From positions 992,001 to 1,056,000 of the forward strand of contig JYIP02000003.1 of NCBI GenBank assembly GCA_001051155.2: 64,000 nt of DNA, read 5' to 3'. This DNA comes from Chrysoporthe austroafricana (lineage: Eukaryota; Ascomycota; Sordariomycetes; Diaporthales; Cryphonectriaceae). Under the pieces are notes generated by a model. That model did no database searches. It was not told the origin of the DNA and saw only the letters and a list, made by a program, of their open reading frames with translations. The position numbers were made by a program, and so were the translations under genes. Of this stretch, positions 1-10,183 are shown one piece after another (within the stretch, counting starts at the first letter, position 1; the number at the start of each line of letters is the position of its first letter).

Positions 1-1854
1 TCCACTTTCTCAAAGGTCGACAGAATCGATGTCGGTTACTTCAGGAGAAGTCCACGCGTCGACATCAAGGAAGAGACAAAACTGAATGCCGACCAGGCAC
101 AGTCGGATAAATTCTATGCGCAGAAACTCGACGGGGCTTCCAACTTCATCTCAGAGATCTTTTTCCTCACCTTGGCCGCTCATCACTATGGTAGCGAGGC
201 CACTAATTCCAAACTCAAGAATCTTGAAAAGGATATCAAATACTACGAGAAGCATCTGAAGGTACTGGAGGCTGAGCGTCAAAAGTTTATCAACTCTCCT
301 CAGCAGCTTGCTATGTTCGATATAGGAGTTCGCCGGCATACGGGCGTCTTAGAGAGGGCTATCTCACTCAAGTACGCCATCGAAGGTTGTCTCCTTGATG
401 AGAAGATGCAGGGACGGTCTCTGCAATTCATGAGGTATGTGTGTGTCTGGCTGCTGCGTGTGGCTAGCCAGACAGACTACAAACCCGACAAACCGCTCAA
501 ACTGCCGCTACCAAAGGAGCAGCCAGAGGCCTTTAAGTGCCTGCCCGAGTATGCGCTCCAAGATATCGTGGACAACTTCAAGTTCGTCTTCCGCTACGTC
601 CCGCAAATCATATTGTCAGCCATTGGTGATGAGATGATTGCGATGTGCCTGACTTTCCTCGAGTCATCCGAATACGTGCGCAACCCCTACCTCAAGTCTA
701 TGCTGGTGAGTCTACTCTACTCAGGGACTTGGCCGACTTATCATCTGCGCAAGGGAGTCCTGGGCGACGCCTTGACAGGTTCAACGTTCGCCAACGATTA
801 CCTACTTCATTCGGTCATGAAGTTTTACATCGAGTGCGAATCGACCGGTGCACACACTCAGTTCTACGACAAATTCAACATAAGATATGAAATCTTCCAA
901 ATCATCAAGTGTGTCTGGACCAACGACTTCTACAAGGACCAGCTTGGCCGCCAGAGTCTGGTGGACCGTCAATTCTTCGTTCGCTTTGTCAATCTCTTGC
1001 TGAACGATGCGACATTTGTGCTGGATGAAGCTCTCTCGAAATTCCCAAAGATCCATGACCTGCAGATCGAACTAAGGGAGAACCAGAGCTTAGCACAGGA
1101 AGACCGTCAGAAGAAAGAGGAAGAATTGGCCTCCCTCGAGAACCAGGCTACATCATATATGCAACTGGCGAATGAGACGGTGTCTATGATGAAGCTCTTC
1201 ACAAAGGCGCTCTGCGACTCATTCACACTGCCTGAAATTGTTGCACGCCTGGCCGGTATGCTTGACTTCAATCTTGACATGCTTGTCAGCCCTAAGAGTC
1301 AGAATCTGAGGGTCGAGAATGCGAACAAGTATCACTTCAACCCCAAGACACTGCTGCCTGATCTGGTGGATATCTTTCTCAATTTGGGCAGTGCACAAAG
1401 CTTTGTAGAAGCTGTTGCCTCCGATGGCCGCTCGTACAAGGCGGCGACGTTCGACCGGGCGTCTGACATCATGAAGAAGAAAGATTTGAAAGCAAAGGAA
1501 GATCTGGATGCTTGGGATGAGCTCAAAGACCGGATTGCTAAGACAAAGGAGGAGCTCGACCAGGCCGAGCTGGACTTCGGCGAGATACCTGAGGAGTTCG
1601 AGGATCCGGTCATGGGAATTCTGATGAACGATCCAGTCATCCTCCCGTCCAAGAGCATCGTTGACAGATCCACCATCGTCCAGCACTTGCTCTCTGTCGA
1701 GCTAGACCCTTTCACGCGGGTGCCCATGAAGATTGAAGATGTCATCCCGGCTGATGACCTGCGCCAGAGGATTGAGGCTTGGAGGGCAGAGAAACTGGCG
1801 GAAGCCAAGGCAGCGAAGAGTAGCGGTGAAGCAATGGACACTACGGAGGGGTGA
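1..1854 (+). CDS. ufd2: Ubiquitin conjugation factor E4 (Ufd2), 3' part
   Basis: The reading frame is open from base 1 and ends at 1854, so the 5' part of the gene lies outside the window; about 617 codons are visible. The C-terminus is a U-box (about 1590-1800): the run begins EFEDPVMGILMNDPVILPS, then SKSIVDRSTI and DPFTRVPM, the standard U-box signature that replaces the zinc ligands of a RING. The upstream part is the helical Ufd2 core that binds Cdc48/p97. Known role: E4/E3 ligase that extends short ubiquitin chains on Cdc48-delivered substrates in proteasomal and ER-associated degradation, in nucleus and cytosol. The tail after the U-box is short and charged. No intron is visible in this part. 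Family assignment is firm; only the N-terminus is missing. Confidence 0.93.
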   Translation, partial: STFSKVDRIDVGYFRRSPRVDIKEETKLNADQAQSDKFYAQKLDGASNFISEIFFLTLAAHHYGSEATNSKLKNLEKDIKYYEKHLKVLEAERQKFINSPQQLAMFDIGVRRHTGVLERAISLKYAIEGCLLDEKMQGRSLQFMRYVCVWLLRVASQTDYKPDKPLKLPLPKEQPEAFKCLPEYALQDIVDNFKFVFRYVPQIILSAIGDEMIAMCLTFLESSEYVRNPYLKSMLVSLLYSGTWPTYHLRKGVLGDALTGSTFANDYLLHSVMKFYIECESTGAHTQFYDKFNIRYEIFQIIKCVWTNDFYKDQLGRQSLVDRQFFVRFVNLLLNDATFVLDEALSKFPKIHDLQIELRENQSLAQEDRQKKEEELASLENQATSYMQLANETVSMMKLFTKALCDSFTLPEIVARLAGMLDFNLDMLVSPKSQNLRVENANKYHFNPKTLLPDLVDIFLNLGSAQSFVEAVASDGRSYKAATFDRASDIMKKKDLKAKEDLDAWDELKDRIAKTKEELDQAELDFGEIPEEFEDPVMGILMNDPVILPSKSIVDRSTIVQHLLSVELDPFTRVPMKIEDVIPADDLRQRIEAWRAEKLAEAKAAKSSGEAMDTTEG

Positions 1855-2656
1855 GGTGCATTCGCTTTGGCAGGAAAAGCTGCCATGTCTGTGACGACAG
1901 CCTATCTTCCCCGCCCCCTAGATTTCAAGTCACAACTTTGATAACTACTCGAGGGCATACATAGACTGCTGGCGTTAGGGAGTTTCGAGGGATATTTATA
2001 CGACTGCTGGGTACATGTCTGCGGCTAGCGGTATTCCATGAGCGATATGCCACTGAAACCATCGGCAAGTATGTCACGTTTTGTCATACTATGTCATCCA
2101 GCAAAACAAGGGGAATTATGAATATTGTGTCAAACGCGTCCCTTGCATCATGTGAAATGTCCGCATCCAGTTCTTGAGTGTTGCTTTGGTTAGCACGGTA
2201 CACTACATGTAGCGATAGGGCTAGACTCAAAGCTCCTCTCAACTTGGGGCTTTGCTCTGGTTCTCGACTGAACTGCCTCATGCCAAGACTAAATAAACCT
2301 CCGCGCTGTTCATCGAATAAGGTAATATTCTCAAAATTCAGATAAGGTCACTACTCCGTGATCAACTTCGCTTATATTGGAAATATTGTAAGAAACAAAT
2401 CTTCTTTGGTCCCCGGATTAGATATACACACTGGATCTAAATACGATCTCACCAGATATGCAAACCGTTGCAGCCACCAGCGATTTCATGTTTGCCATCT
2501 TCAGCCTGTCCATGGGTCAATGTGGACACAGATCTATTAAATAGTAAAGTAGAAGGTGAATATAATCCGTGCACCAGACAGCAGACAAATTTTATGTCTG
2601 ACAGATATCGATCTTGCTCGCATGTTTCTGCTCAAATAGCAATTCCTCTTCTGCCA
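1855..2656. other. Intergenic, nothing recognised
   Basis: About 800 bases downstream of ufd2. Frames are short and interrupted on both strands. I see no RNA gene or repeat. The first part will include the ufd2 3' UTR. Confidence 0.6.
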
Positions 2657-3070
2657 TCAACACCACTGGTCTCGCTCTGGCTCTTGCTTCGCCGCGGACT
2701 CGGGCTCAAAGAGACCGAAGGCATCGGAGAAAGAGATGTATGAGACGCGACCTGGCCATACATCACAGAAATTGTTCTGCGGTGAAGTGCAGACGATCCT
2801 TGTGGGCGGTTTAGCACACTGCAGGGTTTCACTTGGAGGCCTCGCCGGAAAATGAGCCTTTTCATGTTGCTGCTTGAATGAACCCAGCGGTTCATCAACC
2901 TCAGCTGCTTCAACATGGTCAGAATCTATAGCAGCATTGTCTTCCTTCTCCACCGCGCTATCGAACTGATGCTGACGGACGGCAACACTGGTTTCACTGG
3001 TGATACACTGTCGAGTTGCGAAGTCGTGGCAGTCGGGGGCCTTAGTGCGAGGGAACGGGGGCGCGGTCAT
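2657..3070 (-). CDS. Possible small hypothetical protein (137 aa)
   Basis: A 137-residue reading frame on the minus strand, starting with ATG at 3070. It is hydrophilic, rich in Glu and Pro, with no membrane segment and no motif I recognise. A second coding-looking start lies upstream on the same strand at about 3221-3223 (it reads MALIDTLWKGLLALRR), but its frame stops after 44 codons and I could not join it to the 137-codon frame with a clean intron. It may be a real small gene with an intron I have not resolved, or a chance frame. The nearest genes on either side are ufd2 and decayed DNA. Confidence 0.25.
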   Translation of the reverse strand: MTAPPFPRTKAPDCHDFATRQCITSETSVAVRQHQFDSAVEKEDNAAIDSDHVEAAEVDEPLGSFKQQHEKAHFPARPPSETLQCAKPPTRIVCTSPQNNFCDVWPGRVSYISFSDAFGLFEPESAAKQEPERDQWC

Positions 3071-3262
3071 GACTCCAGCATCGGATTCCTAATCCTCTGC
3101 TTGAAAGCCAGTGACAGGCTGTCTCGCGCTGCTGCACGTCGTAGCAATGCATCTCGACTCAGTACACCACATTTTACGACGGAGCGCGAGAAGCCCCTTC
3201 CAGAGAGTATCGATGAGAGCCATTGCAGAGGTGCTAAGCGAAGTTCCCTGGTAGAAGATTAA

Positions 3263-4010
3263 CAAACTGAGGTAATAAAGAGCAGATTATCGATCGAAAA
3301 AAGAAGGAATGGTGTAGAGTGAGCAGTCTGTGTTGTGCTGGTAAGAAGGCAAGGAACAGGAAGACTTGGGAATAGTGCCAATTTATAGCTCGGCTTAATA
3401 AACCCAAACAACCAAGGTGACTCGGCCTTAGTGAAAGTTTATTACCACTTTCGTCTTGATTCCCTCTTCGGCCTCATTGTCATTGTGATTGTCATTGTCA
3501 TTACTGCTCTTCACTATTCTAATGACTACGCTTAGACAGAGGCAAATATTTCACAGAAAAGTGTCCGGAGGTGTATCTTTACTTTGAAATTGCCGTACTC
3601 ATTCTCAACTGGACACGACACCTAGCCCTACAGTAGACCTGCTATTAAACATTACCTATTGCACACCTGGACCCATCCTACTCCCCATTTGTCAATGTCG
3701 AACCTCAACCTTTGTACAGAAAAATCACAGGTGCGGAGGCTGAGTGCTCGCTGATACGCAATGACACGTCTCTGCGTTGGTCCTCTCAAGGGGTTGGCCT
3801 AGAGAGGTTTCCAGGCGCCCCCACGAGAAGTTGCAGAGTCCGATTTCGCCATTCGGGGGAACGAGGCGAATGAGGGTGTTGAACATGAGTGCTGTTGAAT
3901 GAATGTTATCCGGCTAGTGCCGTTGAATGAAGATTGTTGCAGGTCGCTCGCTGGATCTTGTTCCCCCGTCGAATTGTGTTGAATGATTATCGCTGAATGT
4001 CGTTGAATGA
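3263..4010. repeat. Low-complexity intergenic DNA with GTTGAATGA repeats
   Basis: The stretch has no convincing gene. Between about 3876 and 4016 the word GTTGAATGA (or a near match) recurs at least five times at irregular spacing, and 3478-3510 has a short ATTGTC/ATTGTG run. This looks like degenerate satellite-type sequence feeding into the small reading frame at 4011. Confidence 0.5.
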
Positions 4011-4256
4011 ATGAACGAGCAGAGCGTATTTAAGAGGAGCGGGCAGGCGAGTACAAGCGATGACGATGCAGAGCTGGACCGGCAGTTGGAGCCCTTCCGC
4101 TTTATCCAAGGAAAGAACGTCTTCGAGGCAATTTGCAAGAAGGACCTGACCCTCAGGTTACTAATGAACCTCAAAGATGCTGAGCGAAACATGTTGTCGA
4201 AGCTCGAGAGCGAGTGTGGCTTGAAACTTGGCCCACAACCTTGGGCATATGTTTAA
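4011..4256 (+). CDS. Possible coding remnant (81 aa)
   Basis: An 81-codon frame whose last 60 residues look protein-like (for example FRFIQGKNVFEAICKKDLTL and a closing GLKLGPQPWAYV), directly after the GTTGAATGA repeats. An in-frame TGA lies just before the ATG, so nothing larger is available upstream without splicing. No family is recognised. It could be the last exon or a decayed end of a larger gene or mobile element; the DNA after it is repetitive and non-coding. Confidence 0.25.
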   Translation: MNEQSVFKRSGQASTSDDDAELDRQLEPFRFIQGKNVFEAICKKDLTLRLLMNLKDAERNMLSKLESECGLKLGPQPWAYV

Positions 4257-4601
4257 AGAATTAATGTTTTTGCCGAGGTCGCTGCGTGAATAAATTGAGC
4301 AAGAGACTTGAAGGAATGGCTAGCGTGATTCGCTAGGCAAGCAAGAGGCATGAAGAGAGCGACTTGGAGCTAGCCGCTCGACGTGACGTTTTAAAGACCG
4401 TTTTGGCAAGCTCTCTCAAGCGATGGACTTAGATGAGTCGCTGACACAGTTTAGCGAGGCACTTGGGTGAGTCGCTAGCTGAGTGACGCTATGAGTGACA
4501 GACGAATTGTAATCGCTAAAAAAAACAATTGAGCGAAGGACTTGTGTGAGCCGCTAGATTCAAGATGAATCTATCGCTATAAAGTATTCAAAAGAAGAGG
4601 T

Positions 4602-4805
4602 GAAGACTGCTTCCAAAGGTATGAATAGAAGAATGCTCGAAGAGATGCTGTGAACACCAATTCCAAAAGTATTCAGGAAATGATACTCGAAGGAATGTTT
4701 TGAAGACTGATCTCAAAAGTATGAAGGAAATGATACTCGACGAGATGCTGTAAGGGCCGATTCCAAGGAAAGGCTGCTCGAAGGAATGCCATGAAGACTG
4801 CTTCG
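4602..4805. repeat. Degenerate tandem repeat, about 53-base unit
   Basis: Four imperfect copies can be read by eye. Each has a CCAAA-GTAT-like head, then an AGGAAATGATACTCGA-like core, then GAGATGCTGT or GGAATGTTTTGAAGACTG. The core is clearest in the second and third copies. Upstream, 4290-4560 has a looser recurrence of GAGTCGCT/GAGCCGCTAG with ACTTG. The frames carry stops, so this is not a coding repeat. Confidence 0.6.
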
Positions 4806-4888
4806 TGATATCAAGCGATGACTGCTGTAATGAATAAAGCAGAGGCCGTTTGGAGGTAGAGAAGACAGATTGCTTGAGCGAATGAAAA

Positions 4889-5000
4889 CCTTTTTTTTTT
4901 TTTTTTGTCGGCCGGTAAGGGACTCCAACCCTTGCCGCGCCAGCCCGCACCGGACACTGGTCTCCTTTCGCTGGATCGCTATTGGGACACACCAGACCGG
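4889..5000 (-). mobile_element. Retroposon-like 3' end: tRNA-like B box plus A tail
   Basis: Read on the minus strand, about 100 bases end in a tract of about 16 A (Ts at 4892-4907 on the plus strand). Just before the tail is GGGTTGGAGTCCC, one base from the RNA polymerase III B-box consensus GGTTCGANTCC. CCGGT...ACCGG encloses AAGGG...CCCTT, giving nested stems like a T arm inside a short acceptor. A tRNA-derived head plus an A tail is the layout of a SINE. I see no full tRNA, no clear A box and no second copy in this window, so this remains a candidate. Confidence 0.35.
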
Positions 5001-5111
5001 ATTGAAGCGGACGAAGCGAAGTAGCTGGAGTATAACCGTTTTGTGTTTTCCGAGTTTTTTTGGTGCTCGGTTTTCGTGGTTTTCGTGATCCTCCTCTTCC
5101 TCCCCTAATAT

Positions 5112-5952
5112 TCATTGTCCTCTTCTACCTCCATACGATCGAGAAGATGGCTCCCTGTCGCCGAAGAAGGTGCGAGACAGCTCTTGGACCTCGGAGACGT
5201 ACTCCTCTGGCCTGTACTGGCACAACCCGTGGGAGGCGAGGTCCACTAGGTCCTGGACCTCGGAAGTGTACTCCTCGGAGTTGGACCGGCACAGGCTGTC
5301 GGAGGCGAGATCCTCCGAACTTTCGACCGCGGAAGTCCACTCTTCAGAACTATGCTGGCTCAGGCGGCGGGAGGCGGGGTCCTCTAGGCTATGGACCTCA
5401 GAAGTGTACCCCTCCGAGCTGTGAGAGGCAAGATCCTTTAGGCTCTGGATCGCGGAAGCGTACTCTTCGGCGGTGAACTTGTGGAGACCGCGGTCGATGA
5501 GATCCTGCTTCTCGGCGAGATCCTTCTCTACTCCGTACTCACTGCTGTATCCAGAGACGTTGACCTGGTGATCAACCTCTCTTTCAAAGTAGCGGTCGCG
5601 GATATGAGCCTGGCAAGTGTCAGATGAGAGGCGGAGTGAAGTGAACTGGAAAGAGAAAGAAGACTCACTATGAGGGGAAAGCTTTTGTCTCTAGTCCTCC
5701 AGCTTATAGCGAAGATGAGGGTCTCTTCTCGATCTAGCATTATCGTCAGTCAAGAGAGCCTATTACGGTCAAAAGGGACACCTCACCGATTTGCCAGACG
5801 CGCTGGCGGGTTGGTCGCGATACCCGTAATCGCGACCTGAGACGGGCGAACTGTGCTGCGCGCCGCCGTTGCCAGAACCAGGCCCTATCAGACAGCCGAG
5901 CAACTGCGTCAAGAGAGTGGTTCTGGAAATCCGTGAATACATTAGCTAACAT
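5112..5952 (-). CDS. Hypothetical 23-residue-repeat protein (242 aa, three exons)
   Basis: No single frame covers this gene; I assembled it from splice signals. Exons are 5952-5787, 5733-5669 and 5609-5112; introns are 53 and 59 bases with GTGAGG..CTAG and GTGAGT..CCAG ends and CTGAC-type branch sites. Phases close and the product is 242 aa. Exon 1 encodes an Arg-rich stretch. Exon 3 encodes five copies of a unit like SEEYTSEVQDLVDLAS, at about residues 124, 142, 165, 188 and 211; the last three spacings are 23 residues. The DNA repeat (about 69 bases, 5170-5480) stays in frame, which argues for selection on protein. I recognise no family and no membrane segment. It sits in a repeat-rich island. 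An ATG further upstream (6072) in the exon 1 frame is possible but less likely. Confidence 0.55.
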
Positions 5953-8171
5953 GGGGAAGATGTATTTACAGATGACGGGTGAAGAAGAAAAGAGAAAACA
6001 AAAAAGGTTTGAAGGAGAAGCACAGAAACCAGTGCATTGATATAGAAATCTTCTACTTGTTTTTTTGGTCAACTTCTGGGTTTTTGGTCAATTCTATCGG
6101 GCTACTTGATCTAGTGTATATTGCTTAAACGCTAGAAGGGCTCACTGATGATCCAATACAATTTCAGACATGATATGTAGTCAACGGCATTACTAGTACT
6201 ACTTGTAGCTGGATTTCGGCTAGTATAGCTATGAACTAGTAGTGGCTCTTGTAGTGTAGTGAACCTAGATAGCTAGTAGTACAACCTCGAATTCACTGCC
6301 GTTGCATCGGAAGTATGCCTTCAACAAAGGCTATGGTATCATTCTCTTACCAATCTAGCGAAATGATCCCTCTGCGAAGCTGAAGCTCTATACCCACATC
6401 TGTGCTCTTGAGCTAGCTGCACAAATCCGGTCCTTAAGATCTACAACGAACTTGGAAGGTCCTTCCTTTCCTGAAGAGTATAATCATCACTATGATGCAG
6501 GATATGGCGGTGACGATACTATAGCAGTATCATCGATATCGACCACCCAGAGGCAGGCTCAGCACGGAGGCTGGTGGGGGGAAATCACGTCTCAATACTC
6601 ACTAGGTTGACTTTGGAGATCGTCACGTCGGCTATGCTCCCAGTCTCAGAGCTAGAGCATGCATGGACATCTTCTCACAACCCCGAAAGATGAAGACGTC
6701 AACAGTCAGTTCCCATGCACGGACGCTATCTCAAGTCAACGTCATCAATAGAAAACACAGCCCGAAGCCTCGAGCGTCCTACTGCCGCGTCAGGAGCTAG
6801 CTTGCCTTGGGAGCGGGGGCCTTCTGGGTGCCTGGACCGTTCGTGGAGTCGATTTTCCCTGATTAGCTTGTACACAGTAGAGAGCCTGTCCATGGTAAAG
6901 AACTGGTCTGGGTCGCTTAAGCGAGACATGATGATTTGCTACGTGCAGACAAGCTGGTGAGACAAGTTACGCCCAAAAGCGGGTTGGCTAATTATTTAGA
7001 TAACAATCAATGACAGACAGATCAAGGCGATCTGATTTGGAGTCTCGGCGAGCTTGAGAGCCTTGTGGATTATTTCTTCTAAGCCCGTCATTATGAATAT
7101 TACGGCAGGAAACAGTCGTCGACTTTTAATTTTTCTGATATCTAAAAAAATAGACTTGTTTTAATGAGCTTTCTATGCCACTAGAATTGCGTGAATAAAA
7201 TCATAATACCTTTGCGGACCAAACAAATGCCAGGTATAATGTCCAATGCTGTAGATCCTATAATAAATCTTTTGTAGAAAATCTTTTACAATAATAGAAC
7301 ATTATCGACAAAGGTTTGTACTGTGTAATTCGTATATGAGCGAAATTGTTCGGACAAAATTCACCTGCTCAAAGGACTATCACTATGGACCTCTTACGTA
7401 CCCGGCGTTGCGTCGACTCCCTCCTAGACAATGGTTTCTCCAGCCTTACGCCTATGAATGACAACGAGTCCAAAGAGGCTTGTCTCCTTATGAACATTCC
7501 TGGCGCAACCCGGCCTTCATAATCGACGCCGGAGTCGCAGTCTCAAGCATTGACCGGCGCCGACCACCGTCTTCTCACATCTCGCCACGCGTTCCAACAT
7601 GTTCACCCGCGACCGCTCCGCGCCCTTGTATCTCTCGCTATCAGAAAGGCGGGAAACGGTTGTAAAGCAGTTCGAGCTTTAAAAGCTTGAGAATATGTAG
7701 CTTTTCGACATCTAAACGGGCTCCAGGTGGGCGTTACGATTAGACTTAGTGAAAACCGGCCGCCCGCCGCTAGTACGCACCAGCCGCAAATGTTATTATT
7801 GAATCAATGATTAATTATTCTGTACGATTTAACTCCTTAACTTTTCGGGAGTCTTGGCTACCCTCGTTTAGGTATAGAACAGAATTTATAACTGATCAAT
7901 AAGCTTCTATGGATTATAGACAATCGATCAAGTAGGTTCCCTTCAGTAGAACCTCCTAGAGGTAGAGAATAATTTCCCAGGCGAGTATAGAGGAAGATAA
8001 TATGCGGTCTCGCCCTCGGCCCCCCTAGGGGTGCAAATTTGTTGAGCTTTGACCCTAAGCTAAGACGATCCAGGAGAATTCTCACGATTTGATTGGCTAT
8101 TCAGCAGGCAGACCTCGACAAGCGGCGAGATTAGGAGGGGGGCAGCCGGTCTTCGTTCATCAGTACGATCA
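5953..8171. other. AT-rich decayed DNA, no gene supported
   Basis: About 2.2 kb with short frames, many stops and TA-rich runs such as repeated CTAGTA/TAGCTA words at 6190-6300. This is the appearance of DNA worn down by repeat-induced point mutation, though I have not computed RIP indices. A 67-codon minus-strand frame (6929-6726, good ATG context) and a plus-strand frame at 7480-7665 are the only protein-like pieces; neither matches a family. Confidence 0.5.
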
Positions 8172-8861
8172 CTACAGCGTAGTAGAACGTGTCGTTTGTA
8201 ACGAATGGCGCCCCGACCAACATGGGCTTGCCCATGCAGGCGTTACGGTATAATCGCTAATGCAATCGACCCTGGCCCCATGTTGGTTAGGACACATCCT
8301 AGCCTTTATAGCCCGCTGCCAAAAATCGAGGTCGTCTCCCTTAGCCCGCAAACCGCCGGGAAAGAATTCATCTAGCAGCGATACTCCAACAAAAGGATAT
8401 TTTTCCTCGACTCGCCTTAAAGCTCTGGCGACCCTCTTCTCTCTGATGATTTCGACAGGTTGGATGTGGACACCGAGAGCGCTTGGCGAGCGCCGTGTCC
8501 CCGCCTCAACGAGGTTCTGAATACTGCCGAGAAGTCCGATACCGAGAAGGTCTGTATTGGTGTCAACACCATTGTTCACATGGAGAATAACCGAGAGAAA
8601 CTCACACCATGTATTGCGACTGAGACCAGAAACAGTAATCAACAGGACAACCCACAAAAGCGCCAGCACAGCTGTGGTGACCCTAGTGACCATTGACGAC
8701 TTAGCAACTCTTGTTCCACGGGCGAGGATCTCAAAATCCAACCCACAGCCTTTTCGTCCTAAGATGATAACTGCATGTCTGCTACTATTGCCCCTCGTCA
8801 GAGTTATTGTAGAACCTCCACTCTTCGGAGCTTGCGAACATGGGTGTCGGGTTCCAATGCA
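8172..8861 (-). pseudogene. Broken fungal hypothetical membrane-protein gene
   Basis: The minus-strand frame is open from 8861 to 8172 but lacks a sensible start. It holds a membrane helix (VLALLWVVLLITVSGL) and motifs I know from a widespread, uncharacterised family of fungal multi-pass proteins: LTRGN, a glycine-rich VIILG..GLDFE block, SPSALGVHI and VEEKYPFVG. A 54-base stretch (8605-8552) has intron ends GTGAGT and ACAG. Its removal turns NTWC...DLLG into NTWYLLG, the family's usual sequence, so it is an intron whose length is a multiple of three. The N-terminal half is absent or frameshifted upstream of 8861, and the C-terminal tail after FWQRAIKAR is unlike the family. Most likely a decayed duplicate in the accessory island. 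Confidence 0.55.
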
Positions 8862-10183
8862 TCATGCACAAGGAACAGCAAGGGTAGCATGGGCCTCGAA
8901 TCAGACGGACGTGTGTTGCCGAGAGCAGTGAGACACTGCTGCCTAAAAGTTTCCTTGCGTCCGCACTGTCACTACACCGTCGTACACTTTCATCCCACTT
9001 ATAATCTAAGCCCTGATCATCACGGGATCGATTTGCCGCAAAATGCCTCCGTTCCGCCGTATCAGCGCCATTTAACGACTTCGCCCCGTTGCGGATTGAC
9101 ATCCGAATAGCTGATTTTTGACCTCAGTCTGCCGACACCCCATGAAGTGGTTGTTGCACTCGAGTTAGAAGGCAACCACGAAGGGTGTTTGAGAGGAACC
9201 TGGTTGTCTACTCCATTGAGGCAATCTGATATTTCCGGACTTGAACCGCTTTACACGCATCCAGTCAGTCTGATTCGGATTACCGAAGCTTTGAAAAAGT
9301 GGGACAGTCATCGACTTTTGGCTGCTTCAGGCCGGGATATGCCTCCGTGGAGAGATCGGTACCTCCATGTAGAGGATCTCGGAGGCAGTATCATTGACGG
9401 AAATTCAAATGCCAAAGGTGTGCATACATCGGGACTTTGACATGTAGAAGAGATACAACTATTTTCTCTAGAATGGAAATGGAGCACATATTTTTAGTCT
9501 AACAAATCCTTCAAGGTATTTGGTTACTTAATATCCAAAATATGCAAAATTTTGAAATTTATGAGCGCCGTTATAAGTGTCGATGCTTCTTTCAACATCC
9601 TCTCCACGCGGATTGGTGGCCTCAAGTAGAATATCCACAGCATATTCACTACAGTAATGCCCAAGGTGTCCGCTGTTCAGCGGGTGGACGGATCCAAGCG
9701 CATTCCAGTGCCGAAGGTGGAGTGGTCTCATTCTGGCCGGTTGCTATGAGGCATATTCTGCTGATGACTTGGAATGTTAATGGTCTATCGATGTTCTTGC
9801 TGCTAGACGGCGAATATGGAGTTCTGTAAACTACCAGCTGTCTCGTGGCTGGAATTGGCCGTTTCCACTTGCGGATGGGATGTCGTTGCGATTACTCTAA
9901 TCGTTTTACAACCCCGAATTAGAGTAGTATCGGGGGGTGTGGGGTGAGCATATTCAATTTACGCTTTGCAGAAATATCGACGAGGTGTTCTTGGGGGCTG
10001 CGGCATTCTTGGCAGCTGAAACGCCTTCATATCATCGTGCGGCAATATCGTTACCCGACGAAGGATCATCTTGCAGCTTCAGGGGTATTCAGGGAAACTC
10101 AACCTCAAGAGCCTCATCTCTCTCGCGACTCGATACACTTCGCGGCTGCTATTCACTAAGTTACGATTAGTACTCAAGGACTA
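8862..10183. other. Gene-poor stretch before the membrane-protein gene
   Basis: Frames of 67-105 codons occur on both strands (for example minus 9102-8785, plus 9147-9440 and plus 9542-9829) but none shows a motif or consistent coding character. The minus-strand frame at 9102-8785 may contain shifted remains of the broken membrane gene at 8172-8861. The right end will carry the promoter of the next gene. Confidence 0.4.

Noticed and set aside
9225..9260. GGTTCAAGTCC on the minus strand, a possible tRNA gene
   Set aside because: The T-stem does not pair properly and no cloverleaf can be drawn with the flanks.
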